Shown: positions 24,643 through 33,291 of the stretch, one piece after another
Numbering within the stretch: the stretch's first letter is position 1
Layout: each line of letters starts with the position of its first letter
Assembly (NCBI RefSeq): GCF_017874035.1
Contig: NZ_JAGGKV010000025.1
Span: forward strand, 36,266-100,265
Source: Paenibacillus aceris
GTDB lineage: Bacteria > Bacillota > Bacilli > Paenibacillales > NBRC-103111
Reading direction: 5' to 3'
DNA length: 64,000 nt
Notes under the pieces: model-generated
Databases searched by the model: none
What the model saw: the letters and a program-made list of their open reading frames with translations, nothing else
Told to the model about the DNA's origin: nothing
Position numbers and translations under genes: made by a program

Positions 24643-25365
24643 ATGGAAACACAGGCATTTCGTGCGGGAGATGAAAATCGGGTGTTCATTCCTGAAACGA
24701 CGTACATTTATCGTGTTCAACATCGCATAATGGAAGGGGATTGCCAGTGTCATCACGGCCCATTTCTGGTTACGGTACAGGCTTTCAGCATAGACAAATA
24801 CCCTGTTACGAATAAGCAATACAAGCAGTTTCTTGATGAGAGCGGCTATTATCCAGAGGACAGTCACAATTTCATAAAGCATTGGAAAGAAAGCGGGATC
24901 CCTCACGGCAAGGAGAATCATCCTGTCGTTTGGGTCAGCCAGAAAGATGCAAGAGCTTATGCCGAATGGAAAGGCGGAAGACTTCCGAAAGAGACGGAAT
25001 GGCAGCTCGCGGCGGGAGGCAGCCAGAAATGGAAATGGCCGTGGGGCGATCAATATAACGCCGATAAGTGCCACTCCTCCGGATTCGATACGATGCCGGT
25101 CGATGCGTTTTCCGCAAGTGTTAGCCCGTACGGCTGTGTTGACCTATCAGGCAACACGTGGGAGTGGATGGATGACACTATAAACGATGCGCAGCACAAA
25201 TTCACCTTTTTACGCGGAGGCTCTTACTACAAAGCTCCACATACATGGCATGCGGAAGGCGGTCCACATAGGGCGGATTATCATCTGAAATTCCAACTGC
25301 TGAATGAAGGGTTAAACCGCTGCGAAACCGTTGGTTTCCGCTGCGTATACGAGGTGGCACGATGA
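24643..25365 (+). CDS. SUMF1/FGE-fold protein lacking the catalytic cysteines
   Basis: 240 aa from ATG 24643 behind GAGAGGTGA. The formylglycine-generating-enzyme fold is recognised from FSIDKYPVTNKQYKQFLDESGY, HPVVWVSQKDARAYAEWKGGRLPKETEWQ (two blocks), YGCVDLSGNTWEWMDD and FLRGGSYY, ending ETVGFRCVYEV. True FGE enzymes have two active-site cysteines shortly after RGGSW; here the region reads RGGSYYKAPHTWHAEGG with none, so sulfatase activation is unlikely. Other family members are binding proteins or non-haem iron enzymes. It is coupled to the next gene by a 4-base overlap. Confidence 0.85.
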   Translation: METQAFRAGDENRVFIPETTYIYRVQHRIMEGDCQCHHGPFLVTVQAFSIDKYPVTNKQYKQFLDESGYYPEDSHNFIKHWKESGIPHGKENHPVVWVSQKDARAYAEWKGGRLPKETEWQLAAGGSQKWKWPWGDQYNADKCHSSGFDTMPVDAFSASVSPYGCVDLSGNTWEWMDDTINDAQHKFTFLRGGSYYKAPHTWHAEGGPHRADYHLKFQLLNEGLNRCETVGFRCVYEVAR

Positions 25366-27206
25366 TTCTGGTCGATAAAGTGACGAACATAACGACGATT
25401 AAAAATGAGAAGATGGGGTTTGCCATCAAACATGACGGCCATCTGGTATTGCATCAGGTGATTCACGGCGCTATCCCGCAACGCGCAGAATTGTCAGCTG
25501 AAGAAGCTGAGCTGTTCACGATGGAGCTTGAAGGAGGGCACATCCTTCCTTGCAGCAAGTGGCACATTACGGTGATTGAATCGGGAGGCGATCAGACGGA
25601 AGAACTAGTGTCCGTGTCATTATCGATTCAGTGCGGGCAAGATCAGCTGCTGGCTAAAGTCATCTTTCTTCATCATCTGGAGGATCAATCGATTCGATAC
25701 CTGATCCAGCTTGGCGCCAACTGGGACGAATGGGGGCCGAAGGAAGTTTACTTACACATGCCATTCCTTGCGAACCTTAGATTGGATGAAGAGCAGCCGA
25801 ACCATTACTATTTTCCGTCTAATCCTCAAGCTAAACGAGATGGCAGCAGCATTATGCAGATGCATGTTGAATTTACGATGCCCCTTGGCATTTTCCATCC
25901 CAATCAGCAGCATGGCTTTAGCTTGGAATTCCCCAATTTAAACGAGCATTGGTTCATTTGGGTGCAAAACCGCAACATGGAATTGAAACAAATGACCTCT
26001 CTTGTGGAGCTTCAGCATCACCGATTGCTGCTTCGTCCTGATCCGGTGCCGGCGGATGTGATGGAAATCAAATTCTCGGCGATTGAGCGCGGCTGGGTTG
26101 AGTTCTTCAACAGCTGGAGGCAAAATGCCCGCAAGCCGATTTCCTTTAAAGAGTATGAGCGGCCGGAGTTGAAATGGTATAAAGATACGTTTCTGCAGCA
26201 TTTTACATATATATTCAGCAAGGAAGTTTATGATTTTGAAAAGAACCAGATTGACGTGGAACGTCTATTACAGCAAGGAGAAGCCTTCGGAGGCTACGAT
26301 TCCTTGCTGCTTTGGCATCAATATCCGCGGCTTGGTGTAGACGGCAGAAATCAGTGGGAGTTTTTCGGGGAGTTTCCGGGAGGGATGCCCGGATTGAAAA
26401 ACACGGTGGAGCAATTTCACCAGCGCGGCGTCAAGGTATTCCTGCCTTTCAAACCGTGGGATATCGGCTTTGACGAGTCTGTGAAGCAATCTACCCTGAG
26501 CATCGTGGAGATTGTGAGAGAAACGAATATCGACGGTGTGTTCCTAGACACCATGGACAGTGTTCCCGATAGTTTCCGCGATGCCGTCCATGACATCAAA
26601 CCAGACTTCGTTTTCTGCTCCGAGGGGCGCCCGAAAAAGAAGCATCAAATTGAAATCATTACAGGTTCGTGGAACCAGTTCAAGAATAAAGAATCGATGC
26701 CGGAGACCGATATCTTCCGCTATGTGATGACTGAGCATTTTTCGCCGATTATTTCTCGCTGGCATGTTGGCATCCGCAAGGACTTGCTCATCAAACGGGC
26801 CATCTTTAATGGCACCGGGATACTGATCTGGCAGGATGTTTTCGGCAGCTGGCTGCCCTATAATAAGCTTCAGCAGGAAGCGATTAAGAAGTGGAAACAT
26901 ATATGGCGTGAGCATAAAGCCAACTACCAGGGCTCAAGTCCAATCCCGCTATATCCGATGCTACAGAGTGGATTATATTGCAACGCCTTCCCGTCCGACG
27001 ATGGCAAGAGCGTCATCTACTCGGTCTTTAACGACACGAGTGAAGAGATTCACGGAGACTTGCTGAAATGCGCAAACTCGGAAATCACTGCTGTTGTGGA
27101 ACTGTGGGATAATCTTCCTGTGCAAGTAGTACAGTTAGATGGATATGATCTCCTTCGTGGGACTGTGAAATCTAAGCAGTTGTCGATTATTAAAGTAAGT
27201 TTGTAG
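25362..27206 (+). CDS. Putative glycoside hydrolase (TIM-barrel type)
   Basis: 614 aa, cytoplasmic. The N-terminal ~220 residues are beta-rich. From ~265 the sequence looks like a clan-D-type (alpha-galactosidase-like) barrel: GGYDSLLLWHQYPRLGVDGRNQWEFF, then FHQRGVKVFLPFKPWDIGF, NIDGVFLDTMDSVPDSFRDA (a candidate nucleophile Asp in FLDTMD), and DFVFCSEGRP (a candidate acid). A small beta domain ends the protein. The family is not one I can name with certainty; DUF6259-like proteins are a possible match. Third gene of the GntR-controlled operon. Confidence 0.6.
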   Translation: MILVDKVTNITTIKNEKMGFAIKHDGHLVLHQVIHGAIPQRAELSAEEAELFTMELEGGHILPCSKWHITVIESGGDQTEELVSVSLSIQCGQDQLLAKVIFLHHLEDQSIRYLIQLGANWDEWGPKEVYLHMPFLANLRLDEEQPNHYYFPSNPQAKRDGSSIMQMHVEFTMPLGIFHPNQQHGFSLEFPNLNEHWFIWVQNRNMELKQMTSLVELQHHRLLLRPDPVPADVMEIKFSAIERGWVEFFNSWRQNARKPISFKEYERPELKWYKDTFLQHFTYIFSKEVYDFEKNQIDVERLLQQGEAFGGYDSLLLWHQYPRLGVDGRNQWEFFGEFPGGMPGLKNTVEQFHQRGVKVFLPFKPWDIGFDESVKQSTLSIVEIVRETNIDGVFLDTMDSVPDSFRDAVHDIKPDFVFCSEGRPKKKHQIEIITGSWNQFKNKESMPETDIFRYVMTEHFSPIISRWHVGIRKDLLIKRAIFNGTGILIWQDVFGSWLPYNKLQQEAIKKWKHIWREHKANYQGSSPIPLYPMLQSGLYCNAFPSDDGKSVIYSVFNDTSEEIHGDLLKCANSEITAVVELWDNLPVQVVQLDGYDLLRGTVKSKQLSIIKVSL

Positions 27207-27217
27207 AAAAACAGAAA

Positions 27218-27291
27218 GAAGCCTCCTTGTCCATATTTGAATTCCAGAACGAAGCATGATTGGAACTTCTTATAGGATCGAAGGGGGCTTC
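27218..27291. terminator. Possible bidirectional terminator
   Basis: GAAGCCTCCTT (27218-27228) pairs with AAGGGGGCTTC (27281-27291) with one mismatch and a long loop. It sits between convergent genes, but lacks a good T-run. Confidence 0.4.
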
Positions 27292-27300
27292 TATGTTCAT

Positions 27301-27612
27301 TCAGTCGTGTTGACTTTCTTCAGCATCGTCGGTTTTCTTTTGCCTAGCCAACGCTACAAATTCATCCAACAGTAATTCATCATCCAGGTAATTGTATAAA
27401 AGGTCTTGAACATGTTCGGAGTGTTCAATACCCAATTGCTCGTAGGCAAGCTCAATGAGCGCTCCTATCTCTTTGGCAATAAATTCGGATTCCTCCACGC
27501 GTATAGCTTCACAAAGCGATGAGACTTCTTCATAGATGGATTTGGCAATTGCAAGAATTTTCAAAGCTAATTTAGCCGTTTTTCGATCTTCAAGCTGAAT
27601 GACATTTGCCAT
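27301..27612 (-). CDS. Small helical hypothetical protein
   Basis: 103 aa, highly acidic and predicted almost all helical (LALKILAIAKSIYEEVSSL, FIAKEIGALIELAYEQLGI, LYNYLDDELLLDEFVALARQ), ending in a charged tail. AGGAGGGG precedes the start. I do not recognise the family. No operon partner is visible; it converges with the GntR operon. Confidence 0.65.
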   Translation of the reverse strand: MANVIQLEDRKTAKLALKILAIAKSIYEEVSSLCEAIRVEESEFIAKEIGALIELAYEQLGIEHSEHVQDLLYNYLDDELLLDEFVALARQKKTDDAEESQHD

Positions 27613-27853
27613 GAGTGATCCCCTCCTAAAAGTTGCATACTATAAAATATTCAATAGTTAAGAGAGTTGACAATCAGTTCACCTAAAAAACTAGTAATAA
27701 AGGGTGTTTTATTTAAGATTCATTACATTTTTTTCCACTAATCTTATTGTGAGTTTGTCTCGTACCAGAGTTGTTTTACTAGAATATATTATTCTATGGA
27801 CCTCAATAAGAGATTAATAGGTCCTCATCAACCGAGTGAGAGGGGGGAATCAA

Positions 27854-28216
27854 ATGCACTTGCACCATATCAACCATAAGAGAATCTTAACGACAGGTGT
27901 ATTAAATACAGTTGTTGGCCAAACTGCTGCACATATTGAAGTCGCAAACATGGAGCCAGTTAGAACAACTGAAGTGACAGTTCTGGTTATTGATTGGAAT
28001 TCAGGAAGCCCGGTTATTCTCATGAACCAGTCAGTGCTTATGCTGCCGAATACGCTTATGAGCTTTAATCAAAATGTAACGCCTTTCCATTATGAAATTC
28101 GTCTTATTCTTCCTGCCCACATGAATGTGATTGCAAATACTTTTGCAACCAATGCAGATTCTTTTACGCTTGCAGGCTTGACAATGACTGAAAAACAACT
28201 TAAGGATCTTCATTGA
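27854..28216 (+). CDS. Small beta-rich hypothetical protein
   Basis: 120 aa from ATG 27854 behind GAGAGGGGGGAA; the in-frame GTG 18 bases upstream overlaps the SD. The sequence begins MHLHHINHKRILTTGV and has alternating hydrophobic strands (VTVLVIDWNSGSPVILMNQ, YEIRLILPAHMNVIANTF). No cysteine, no signal peptide. Function unknown. A strong symmetric terminator follows. Confidence 0.65.
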   Translation: MHLHHINHKRILTTGVLNTVVGQTAAHIEVANMEPVRTTEVTVLVIDWNSGSPVILMNQSVLMLPNTLMSFNQNVTPFHYEIRLILPAHMNVIANTFATNADSFTLAGLTMTEKQLKDLH

Positions 28217-28250
28217 TCAGGGGTGAAGAAAGAAGTATAGCAGAGAATTA

Positions 28251-28291
28251 AAAAAATCCGAGCATTGGGGGACCCCAAGCTCGGATTTTTT
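28251..28291. terminator. Bidirectional terminator
   Basis: AAATCCGAGC and GCTCGGATTTTTT flank a GGGG/CCCC inner stem (28251-28291); A-run on the left, T-run on the right. It serves both the gene ending at 28216 and the APH-fold gene ending at 28310. Confidence 0.88.
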
Positions 28292-28309
28292 GCTATATCC
28301 TCGTTTCTT

Positions 28310-29236
28310 TCAATCCACTAACCGCAAAAGCTCCGTCTTCACACTATCGTAAGCGTTCCGATCCCCTTTTTTAGCGTAGAACCGGAGGCCGTCTATGCCT
28401 TTGAAAAGAAGAGCACATCGCAATCGCTCCTCGAAATATGATATGTCCCATCCCTCAACAGCCCAAGTGCTGCGCACCAATTCTGGAAATTGCAGCTGCG
28501 GGGTCCACAGATGCTGTGTTGCCAAGTCGAACACGAAGTCGCCGTAAAAGGCCATCTCCCAGTCGACAATGCCTGTAACACTATGCCCGTCCGTCAGCAT
28601 GTTCCCCAAATGAAAATCGCCGTGCACGAGATATCGCTGCTGCGGAGAATATGTCGACAGCTCCATCATGATGCCGTATAAACGCTGAAAAACATCCCTC
28701 TCCAAGAAGCTTTCCTCAAAAAGCGCATACCAGCCATGCCAGAAGCCAGTCTGCTCTTCCCGAAAGAACGAAGCCAGAAATTCAGGCCAGCTCTCGTGCG
28801 AGCCGTCTCCTGAAGGTTGAATCCATCCATACCCTTTGGTTTGGCCAAGCTTTGCTTCATTCATTTTCGTGAATTGCTGGACGAGGTCAGGAAGAATCTG
28901 CTTGATTTCGGCTTCCGGATAGGAAATAATGGTACGGCCCGGCACTTTTTCGGCAATGGAAAAGCATAAGGCTTCGTTCGCTCGGCCGATCTCCACAACA
29001 CGCGGAACAGGTATGCCTTGGGGGGAGAACTTTTCATGCACATACTGTTCTCTCACAAAACCCTCCCGGCCGCTGTTAAAATGAATGATAAATTCCTCAT
29101 CCAGCAGATTGTAGCTGAACACTTTGCTCACTTCGCCTTGGTCAATCGGCCTTACATCGGTAACAGGACTGTTCAAAAACTGCGACAAAAAAGCTTCGGC
29201 TGATCTGGTATCCATGTTTGGTTTAATCCCGGACAT
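28310..29236 (-). CDS. Aminoglycoside-phosphotransferase-fold kinase (APH family)
   Basis: 308 aa from ATG 29236. The kinase core has the Brenner motif VHGDFHLGNMLTDG (catalytic Asp and Asn) and the metal-binding GIVDWEMAFYGDFVFDLA. An earlier in-frame start would add 18 residues without a good ribosome site. The family covers antibiotic, choline, homoserine and sugar kinases, and most chromosomal members in soil bacilli have unknown substrates. It stands alone, between a terminator and a divergent DUF6886-like gene. Confidence 0.85.
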   Translation of the reverse strand: MSGIKPNMDTRSAEAFLSQFLNSPVTDVRPIDQGEVSKVFSYNLLDEEFIIHFNSGREGFVREQYVHEKFSPQGIPVPRVVEIGRANEALCFSIAEKVPGRTIISYPEAEIKQILPDLVQQFTKMNEAKLGQTKGYGWIQPSGDGSHESWPEFLASFFREEQTGFWHGWYALFEESFLERDVFQRLYGIMMELSTYSPQQRYLVHGDFHLGNMLTDGHSVTGIVDWEMAFYGDFVFDLATQHLWTPQLQFPELVRSTWAVEGWDISYFEERLRCALLFKGIDGLRFYAKKGDRNAYDSVKTELLRLVD

Positions 29237-29394
29237 TTTGCCATCACCATCCCTTAGGCATCCTATGTTTTTTATCCGCAGCCTAGCCATATGACATAGG
29301 AAAGCAGGATACTTCCTAGTCTATCACGAAATTCTGGGGCAGGAAAAATGAAACAATTTGACGCTAAATTATATAGTGAAAAAGGAGCAATCCC

Positions 29395-29910
29395 ATGAAC
29401 TTATTTCATTTTAGCGAGGAAAATGGAATTGAAGTGTTTGTGCCTAGAGTGAAAGAAAATCGAAAGAATATGCCTCCTGTTGTCTGGGCGATTGATGACG
29501 TTCATGCGTTTACCTTTTATTTTCCAAGAGATTGTCCGCGCATTGTATATACGAGAACGAACGAAATGTCCGACGAGGATCATGAGAAGTTTTTTGGCCT
29601 AACATCCTCCGATATTATCGTAACGGTTGAAACAGACTGGTACGAACGAATAAAGCGCACAACGCTGTATCGATATAAAATGCCGAGCGATACATTTCAA
29701 TTGTTCGATGCCTGCGCCGGATACTACATTTCCCCTCAGACCATCATTCCGCAAGAAGTTGAACCGCTTACTGACCTCCTGAATCGCCTCATGCTGCTTA
29801 ACATCGAAGTTAGATTTACGCCAAACCTGCATCCGCTGAGAAATGCGATTTTAAACTCAACAATCAATGATTTTGGCATGCATCGGTTTGCAAACGCCAA
29901 GGGCAACTGA
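29395..29910 (+). CDS. DUF6886-like conserved protein
   Basis: 171 aa. The N-terminus MNLFHFSEENGIEVFVPRV and the motif MPPVVWAIDDVHAFTFYFPRDCPR are, from memory, those of the DUF6886 family found across Bacillales; the pattern looks like an ADP-ribosyltransferase-like or RES-like fold but that is a guess. Start behind AAAGGAG. A DinB-family gene follows after 75 bases. Confidence 0.65.
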   Translation: MNLFHFSEENGIEVFVPRVKENRKNMPPVVWAIDDVHAFTFYFPRDCPRIVYTRTNEMSDEDHEKFFGLTSSDIIVTVETDWYERIKRTTLYRYKMPSDTFQLFDACAGYYISPQTIIPQEVEPLTDLLNRLMLLNIEVRFTPNLHPLRNAILNSTINDFGMHRFANAKGN

Positions 29911-29985
29911 CAGCACGCTGTCAGGGTATCTCCTGTATGATGAAGGTAACAATGAAAATGACATTGAGCCAAGGGAGAGATACTT

Positions 29986-30489
29986 ATGACTGAGCAAGTA
30001 CGGAACATGTACGATTTCCATGTATGGGCAAACCAAACGATGCTGACTCATTTAAAAAAGCTTGGCGAAGACATCTGCACAAGGGAGATTCAAAGTGTTT
30101 TTCCTACTGTGTTGAAGGTCATCGCTCACATTTATGTTGTGGATTCCGGTTGGTTAGATATGATGAACGGTAAAAGCATGAATGAAGCTATGGCGGATTC
30201 GGTCCAGCTGACAGCGGATGCCGAGTCCAAGAGCATAGAGGAAATAGAAACAATGTACATCCAATTGTCAGAACGGTTTAGAGCGTTCCTGGATACACAA
30301 GCAACTTTGGAGGAAACGATTGTGTTGGATAATCCTTATGCAGGGGTTCGGGATACGAGCCTTGCGGAAATGCTTCTTCAAGTGGTTAATCACGGTACCT
30401 ATCACCGAGGAAATATAACCGCAATGCTGCGCCAAATGGGGCACGCTTCTGTGATGACGGAATATGCACTGTTTTGGTACGCCGGATAG
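29986..30489 (+). CDS. DinB-family protein, intact paralogue
   Basis: 167 aa. Features: MYDFHVWANQTMLTHLKKLG at the N-terminus, HIYVVDSGWLDMMNG (metal-binding His ~49) and VVNHGTYHRGNITAMLRQMGH (~131-151, two metal-binding His). DinB-like four-helix proteins bind a metal and some act in thiol-transferase or stress roles. It is clearly homologous to the frameshifted gene at 3574-4082, which lets the break in that copy be located. Start behind AGGGAGAG. Confidence 0.9.
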   Translation: MTEQVRNMYDFHVWANQTMLTHLKKLGEDICTREIQSVFPTVLKVIAHIYVVDSGWLDMMNGKSMNEAMADSVQLTADAESKSIEEIETMYIQLSERFRAFLDTQATLEETIVLDNPYAGVRDTSLAEMLLQVVNHGTYHRGNITAMLRQMGHASVMTEYALFWYAG

Positions 30490-30545
30490 AGGCTTGCGTT
30501 ACTTCTGAAGCTTAGAAAAGAAATATGAACGGACGTGAACGCCCC

Positions 30546-30572
30546 AAAACACCGGCACCATCAGGTACCGGC
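30546..30572 (-). terminator. Terminator after corA
   Basis: CCGGCACC (30552-30559) pairs with GGTACCGG (30564-30571) around ATCA, including one G-U pair; AAAACA on the left gives the U-tract for the minus-strand corA transcript. It may also end the DinB transcript. Confidence 0.55.
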
Positions 30573-30584
30573 TGTTGTTTAAAG

Positions 30585-31538
30585 CTACTTAAACCAGCCC
30601 TTTTTCCAGAACCAGACGAACATGCCGAGGCCGATGCCGAACATGATGATGAGAATGGCGAAATACCCCCAGTGCCACTGCAGTTCTGGCATATAGGCAA
30701 AATTCATGCCGTACAATCCGGCAATAAACGTCAAGGGCATGAAAATCGTGGTAATGACCGTCAACGTTTTCATAATCGTGTTCATCCGGTTGGAATTTAA
30801 GGAGATATAGCTGTCCCGCATATCGGCGGTCATATCCCGGTTGGATTCAATCATCTCGGAAAGCTTAAGCAAATGATCGTGAATGTCCGTGAAAAAGACA
30901 ATGTGCCCGCGGAATTGCTCAATCCGCTCCGTATTGATGACCCTGTACAGAAGATCCCGCATCGGCACGATGGTACGGCGTATTTTTAACAATTTGGAGC
31001 GGATTTCAAAAATGTCATTCATGAGCACCTCAATGGACTCGGAGTGCACATTGTTTTCGATTTCATCCAGCTGATCCTCTAATTGGTAGACGCTGGGGAA
31101 ATATTGGTCTACCAGATTATCCAGCACTAAGTAGGCGGCATAAATATGGCCTTCGCTTCGCAAGTTTTCCTGCTCGGACAGACGGCACCATGCATCCTCA
31201 ATTTCTCTGGAATCATGCAAATGAAAAGTAACAATAAAATTTTTCCCCAGAAACATATCCACCTCTTCCGCATCCAGCGTTTTGGCGTTCATGGCGTGCA
31301 TAACAAAAAAATGGACATTATCGTCGTAATGATCCATTTTCGGTCTTTGCAGCAAATAGAAGCAGTCCTCGATGGCCAGCGGGTGGAAGTGGAAATGGTC
31401 TTTCAGATGCAGCGCTTCCTCTTCGCTGGGATTATGGAAGTCAACCCAATACCACTTGATGTTGGCGTCATCCAATTGTTTTAGGGGAATATCGTGAAGC
31501 ACGGTAAAATCGGTTGTAATCGCAAGTGAACGAATCAT
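30585..31538 (-). CDS. corA: CorA-family magnesium/cobalt channel
   Basis: 317 aa. C-terminal two-helix membrane domain with the signature GLYGMNFAYMPEL (GMN selectivity filter, ~277-289), followed by a second helix and a basic tail KKGWFK. The long N-terminal part is the cytoplasmic funnel with a stalk helix. Homopentameric Mg2+ uptake channel in the cytoplasmic membrane. SD TAGGAG precedes the ATG. Single-gene transcript. Confidence 0.95.
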   Translation of the reverse strand: MIRSLAITTDFTVLHDIPLKQLDDANIKWYWVDFHNPSEEEALHLKDHFHFHPLAIEDCFYLLQRPKMDHYDDNVHFFVMHAMNAKTLDAEEVDMFLGKNFIVTFHLHDSREIEDAWCRLSEQENLRSEGHIYAAYLVLDNLVDQYFPSVYQLEDQLDEIENNVHSESIEVLMNDIFEIRSKLLKIRRTIVPMRDLLYRVINTERIEQFRGHIVFFTDIHDHLLKLSEMIESNRDMTADMRDSYISLNSNRMNTIMKTLTVITTIFMPLTFIAGLYGMNFAYMPELQWHWGYFAILIIMFGIGLGMFVWFWKKGWFK

Positions 31539-31636
31539 AAAAAAACTCCTAAGGGATCAACGTTATTAGTTTTATTATTTTACCATATATTGTCGAGAGT
31601 TCAGAATTTCCTGGGCAATAAGCTGGGGAGGCTACG

Positions 31637-31672
31637 AAAAAGTGCTTGTGTGAGTTCACACAAGCACTTTTT
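31637..31672. terminator. Perfect bidirectional terminator overlapping a stop codon
   Basis: AAAAAGTGCTTGTGTGA (31637-31653) and its exact complement (31656-31672) enclose a two-base centre. It has A- and T-runs at both ends. The stop codon of the erythromycin-esterase-family gene (31656-31658 on the minus strand) lies inside the stem. Confidence 0.9.
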
Positions 31673-32963
31673 CTATCGTTAGTGGACGAAGCGCATGGCT
31701 TTCGTCCACATGCACGAAGGCGTCGTACCGCCGGGCCATCACCGAGGGAACGTAGTTCCCTCGCTCATACGCTGGGCGGTACACGACCCCAATGGCACGG
31801 TGCCCGAGCACCTCGTGCCCAAGAACCGGATCCTCCTTGCGCAGCAGGAGGATCTGATCGTGCGCGCCGGCGCGGTGCATGAGCTCCTCCCAGCTGCCCG
31901 GTTGGGCAGCGGGCACTTGCATCGTCGCCACCGGCTCGCCCCAAGCTTTCGCGGCAATGACCGTGCCGCGGTAAGTGCCGAAGCCGATGGCGAACACATC
32001 GGCTTCGCCGTGCGCTTCGCGCACGAGCTGGCCGACGTTGACCATGCCGTCGGCCTGCATATCTGTTGCACGCGCATCGCCGATGTGCGTGTTGTGTTCC
32101 CAGACGATGACCTTGGCGTCTGGGCCATGGTGCTGTGCGAGGCGGCGCAGCGCCTCGGTCATGTGCCGGTCGCGGATGTTCCACGATTCCGCGTCGTGGC
32201 GGACCATGGTGCGGTAGTAGTCCTCTGCGTTCACGGCAACAAGCGCGTTGAGTTCCGCGCTAAGGGCCGCTTCGCTGTCTTCGTCGTACCGCACTCGCTT
32301 CGCGTGAAGCTCCTTCAACAGCTTCACGACCTCGTCTTTGCAGCTTTCGCCGTAGAAAGCCGCGGACACACCATAGTTTTGACCTTCCTTGTCGTAGGAG
32401 TCAAAACATTCAAAGGCTGAGCGCGCTAAAGCGAGCTGCTCAGGCGTGCCTTTCTCCTGCAAATAGCGTTCGATTTCATCTAACGACTCCCATAAGCTGT
32501 AGACGTCCAACCCATAGAAGCCGACTCTTTGTTCGATGGGCTTATCTGCATTATGCTGTTTGAGCCAATCGACAAGCGCTCCAACCTCTTCGTTGGCCCA
32601 CATCCATGTAGGCCAGCGGTTAAAACCTTCCAGCACTTCGCGTGTGTTTGGTTTTGCATCCTTGTACTGCTTCACATAACGGTTGACTTCATAGCAGGAG
32701 GGCCAGTCGCCTTCGACGGCAATAAACGAAAAGCCTTTCGTTTCTATAAGTTTGCGGGTTAGCTCAGTGCGCAGCGTATAGAACTCGGATGTTCCGTGCG
32801 TTGCCTCACCCAGGAGTACATATTTTTTATCTCCGATAGCTTCGAGAAGGGCATCCAGATCTTGCGGGGTGGTTAAAGGCACAGCCTGCTGTTTGATTTG
32901 TTCCACTATGGCTTCTTGGATGTTTCCGTTCGTGCTATTGTGCTTGTTCTTGTTTTTGTTCAC
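31656..32963 (-). CDS. Erythromycin-esterase-family protein
   Basis: 435 aa from GTG 32963, 8 bases after AGGAG; TTG at 32966 is the alternative. Family features: LLGEATHGTSEFYTLRTELTRKL (~41-63), FSIAVEGDWPSCYEVNRYV-like block (here FIAVEGDWPSCYEVNRYV), and VWEHNTHIGDARATDM (~277-292) with the catalytic-type His and Glu. Members hydrolyse macrolide lactone rings or have unknown targets; resistance cannot be concluded from sequence. The middle is GC-rich. The last codons and stop form part of the terminator stem. Confidence 0.88.
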   Translation of the reverse strand: MNKNKNKHNSTNGNIQEAIVEQIKQQAVPLTTPQDLDALLEAIGDKKYVLLGEATHGTSEFYTLRTELTRKLIETKGFSFIAVEGDWPSCYEVNRYVKQYKDAKPNTREVLEGFNRWPTWMWANEEVGALVDWLKQHNADKPIEQRVGFYGLDVYSLWESLDEIERYLQEKGTPEQLALARSAFECFDSYDKEGQNYGVSAAFYGESCKDEVVKLLKELHAKRVRYDEDSEAALSAELNALVAVNAEDYYRTMVRHDAESWNIRDRHMTEALRRLAQHHGPDAKVIVWEHNTHIGDARATDMQADGMVNVGQLVREAHGEADVFAIGFGTYRGTVIAAKAWGEPVATMQVPAAQPGSWEELMHRAGAHDQILLLRKEDPVLGHEVLGHRAIGVVYRPAYERGNYVPSVMARRYDAFVHVDESHALRPLTIEKVLV

Positions 32964-32966
32964 CAA

Positions 32967-33291
32967 ACATGCTCCTATCCTAAAGATTTATTTCTGTAGT
33001 ATGTACAAAATTGCCAGCAAAATAGCGCCTCGTCAGAAATCGCTTTTTTTGTAACACAATTGGAATATTTCTGTTACAGTCCTCTAACATTAGTGGGCTA
33101 TTATAATAAACAAGACCCCCTTTTTTAATATAAACTTTGGACCCGGCCCCGTTGGCTAGGTCCCTTTTTTTGTTTGGAGGCGTGATTCGTTGCTGGAGGG
33201 GAAAGGTAACCGTGACCGTTTTTTCCAAGGGTCTAATGATTGATGCTATAATGGATGAAAACGAATCCAAAGGGATTGGAGGTACTTCTGC
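32967..33291 (+). other. Intergenic region with an orphan terminator-like hairpin
   Basis: No gene seen. A plus-strand hairpin at 33139-33171 (GGACCCGGCC with GGCTAGGTCC, then CTTTTTTT) has no plus-strand gene before it, so it could end a short leader RNA; TATAAT-like sequence occurs near 33102-33107 and another TATAAT at 33247-33252, the latter suitable as -10 for the kinase gene. Confidence 0.45.

Noticed and set aside
24643..25365. Calling the FGE-fold protein a formylglycine-generating enzyme (sulfatase activator)
   Set aside because: The two active-site cysteines expected after RGGSW are missing and no sulfatase gene is nearby.
9594..27206. Mobile element or genomic island carrying the two sugar clusters
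   Set aside because: No transposase, integrase, flanking tRNA or terminal repeats are seen, and base composition is like that of the neighbours.
33139..33171. T-box or other named riboswitch ahead of the P-loop kinase
   Set aside because: Only a single terminator-like hairpin is visible; no conserved T-box or aptamer core was found.
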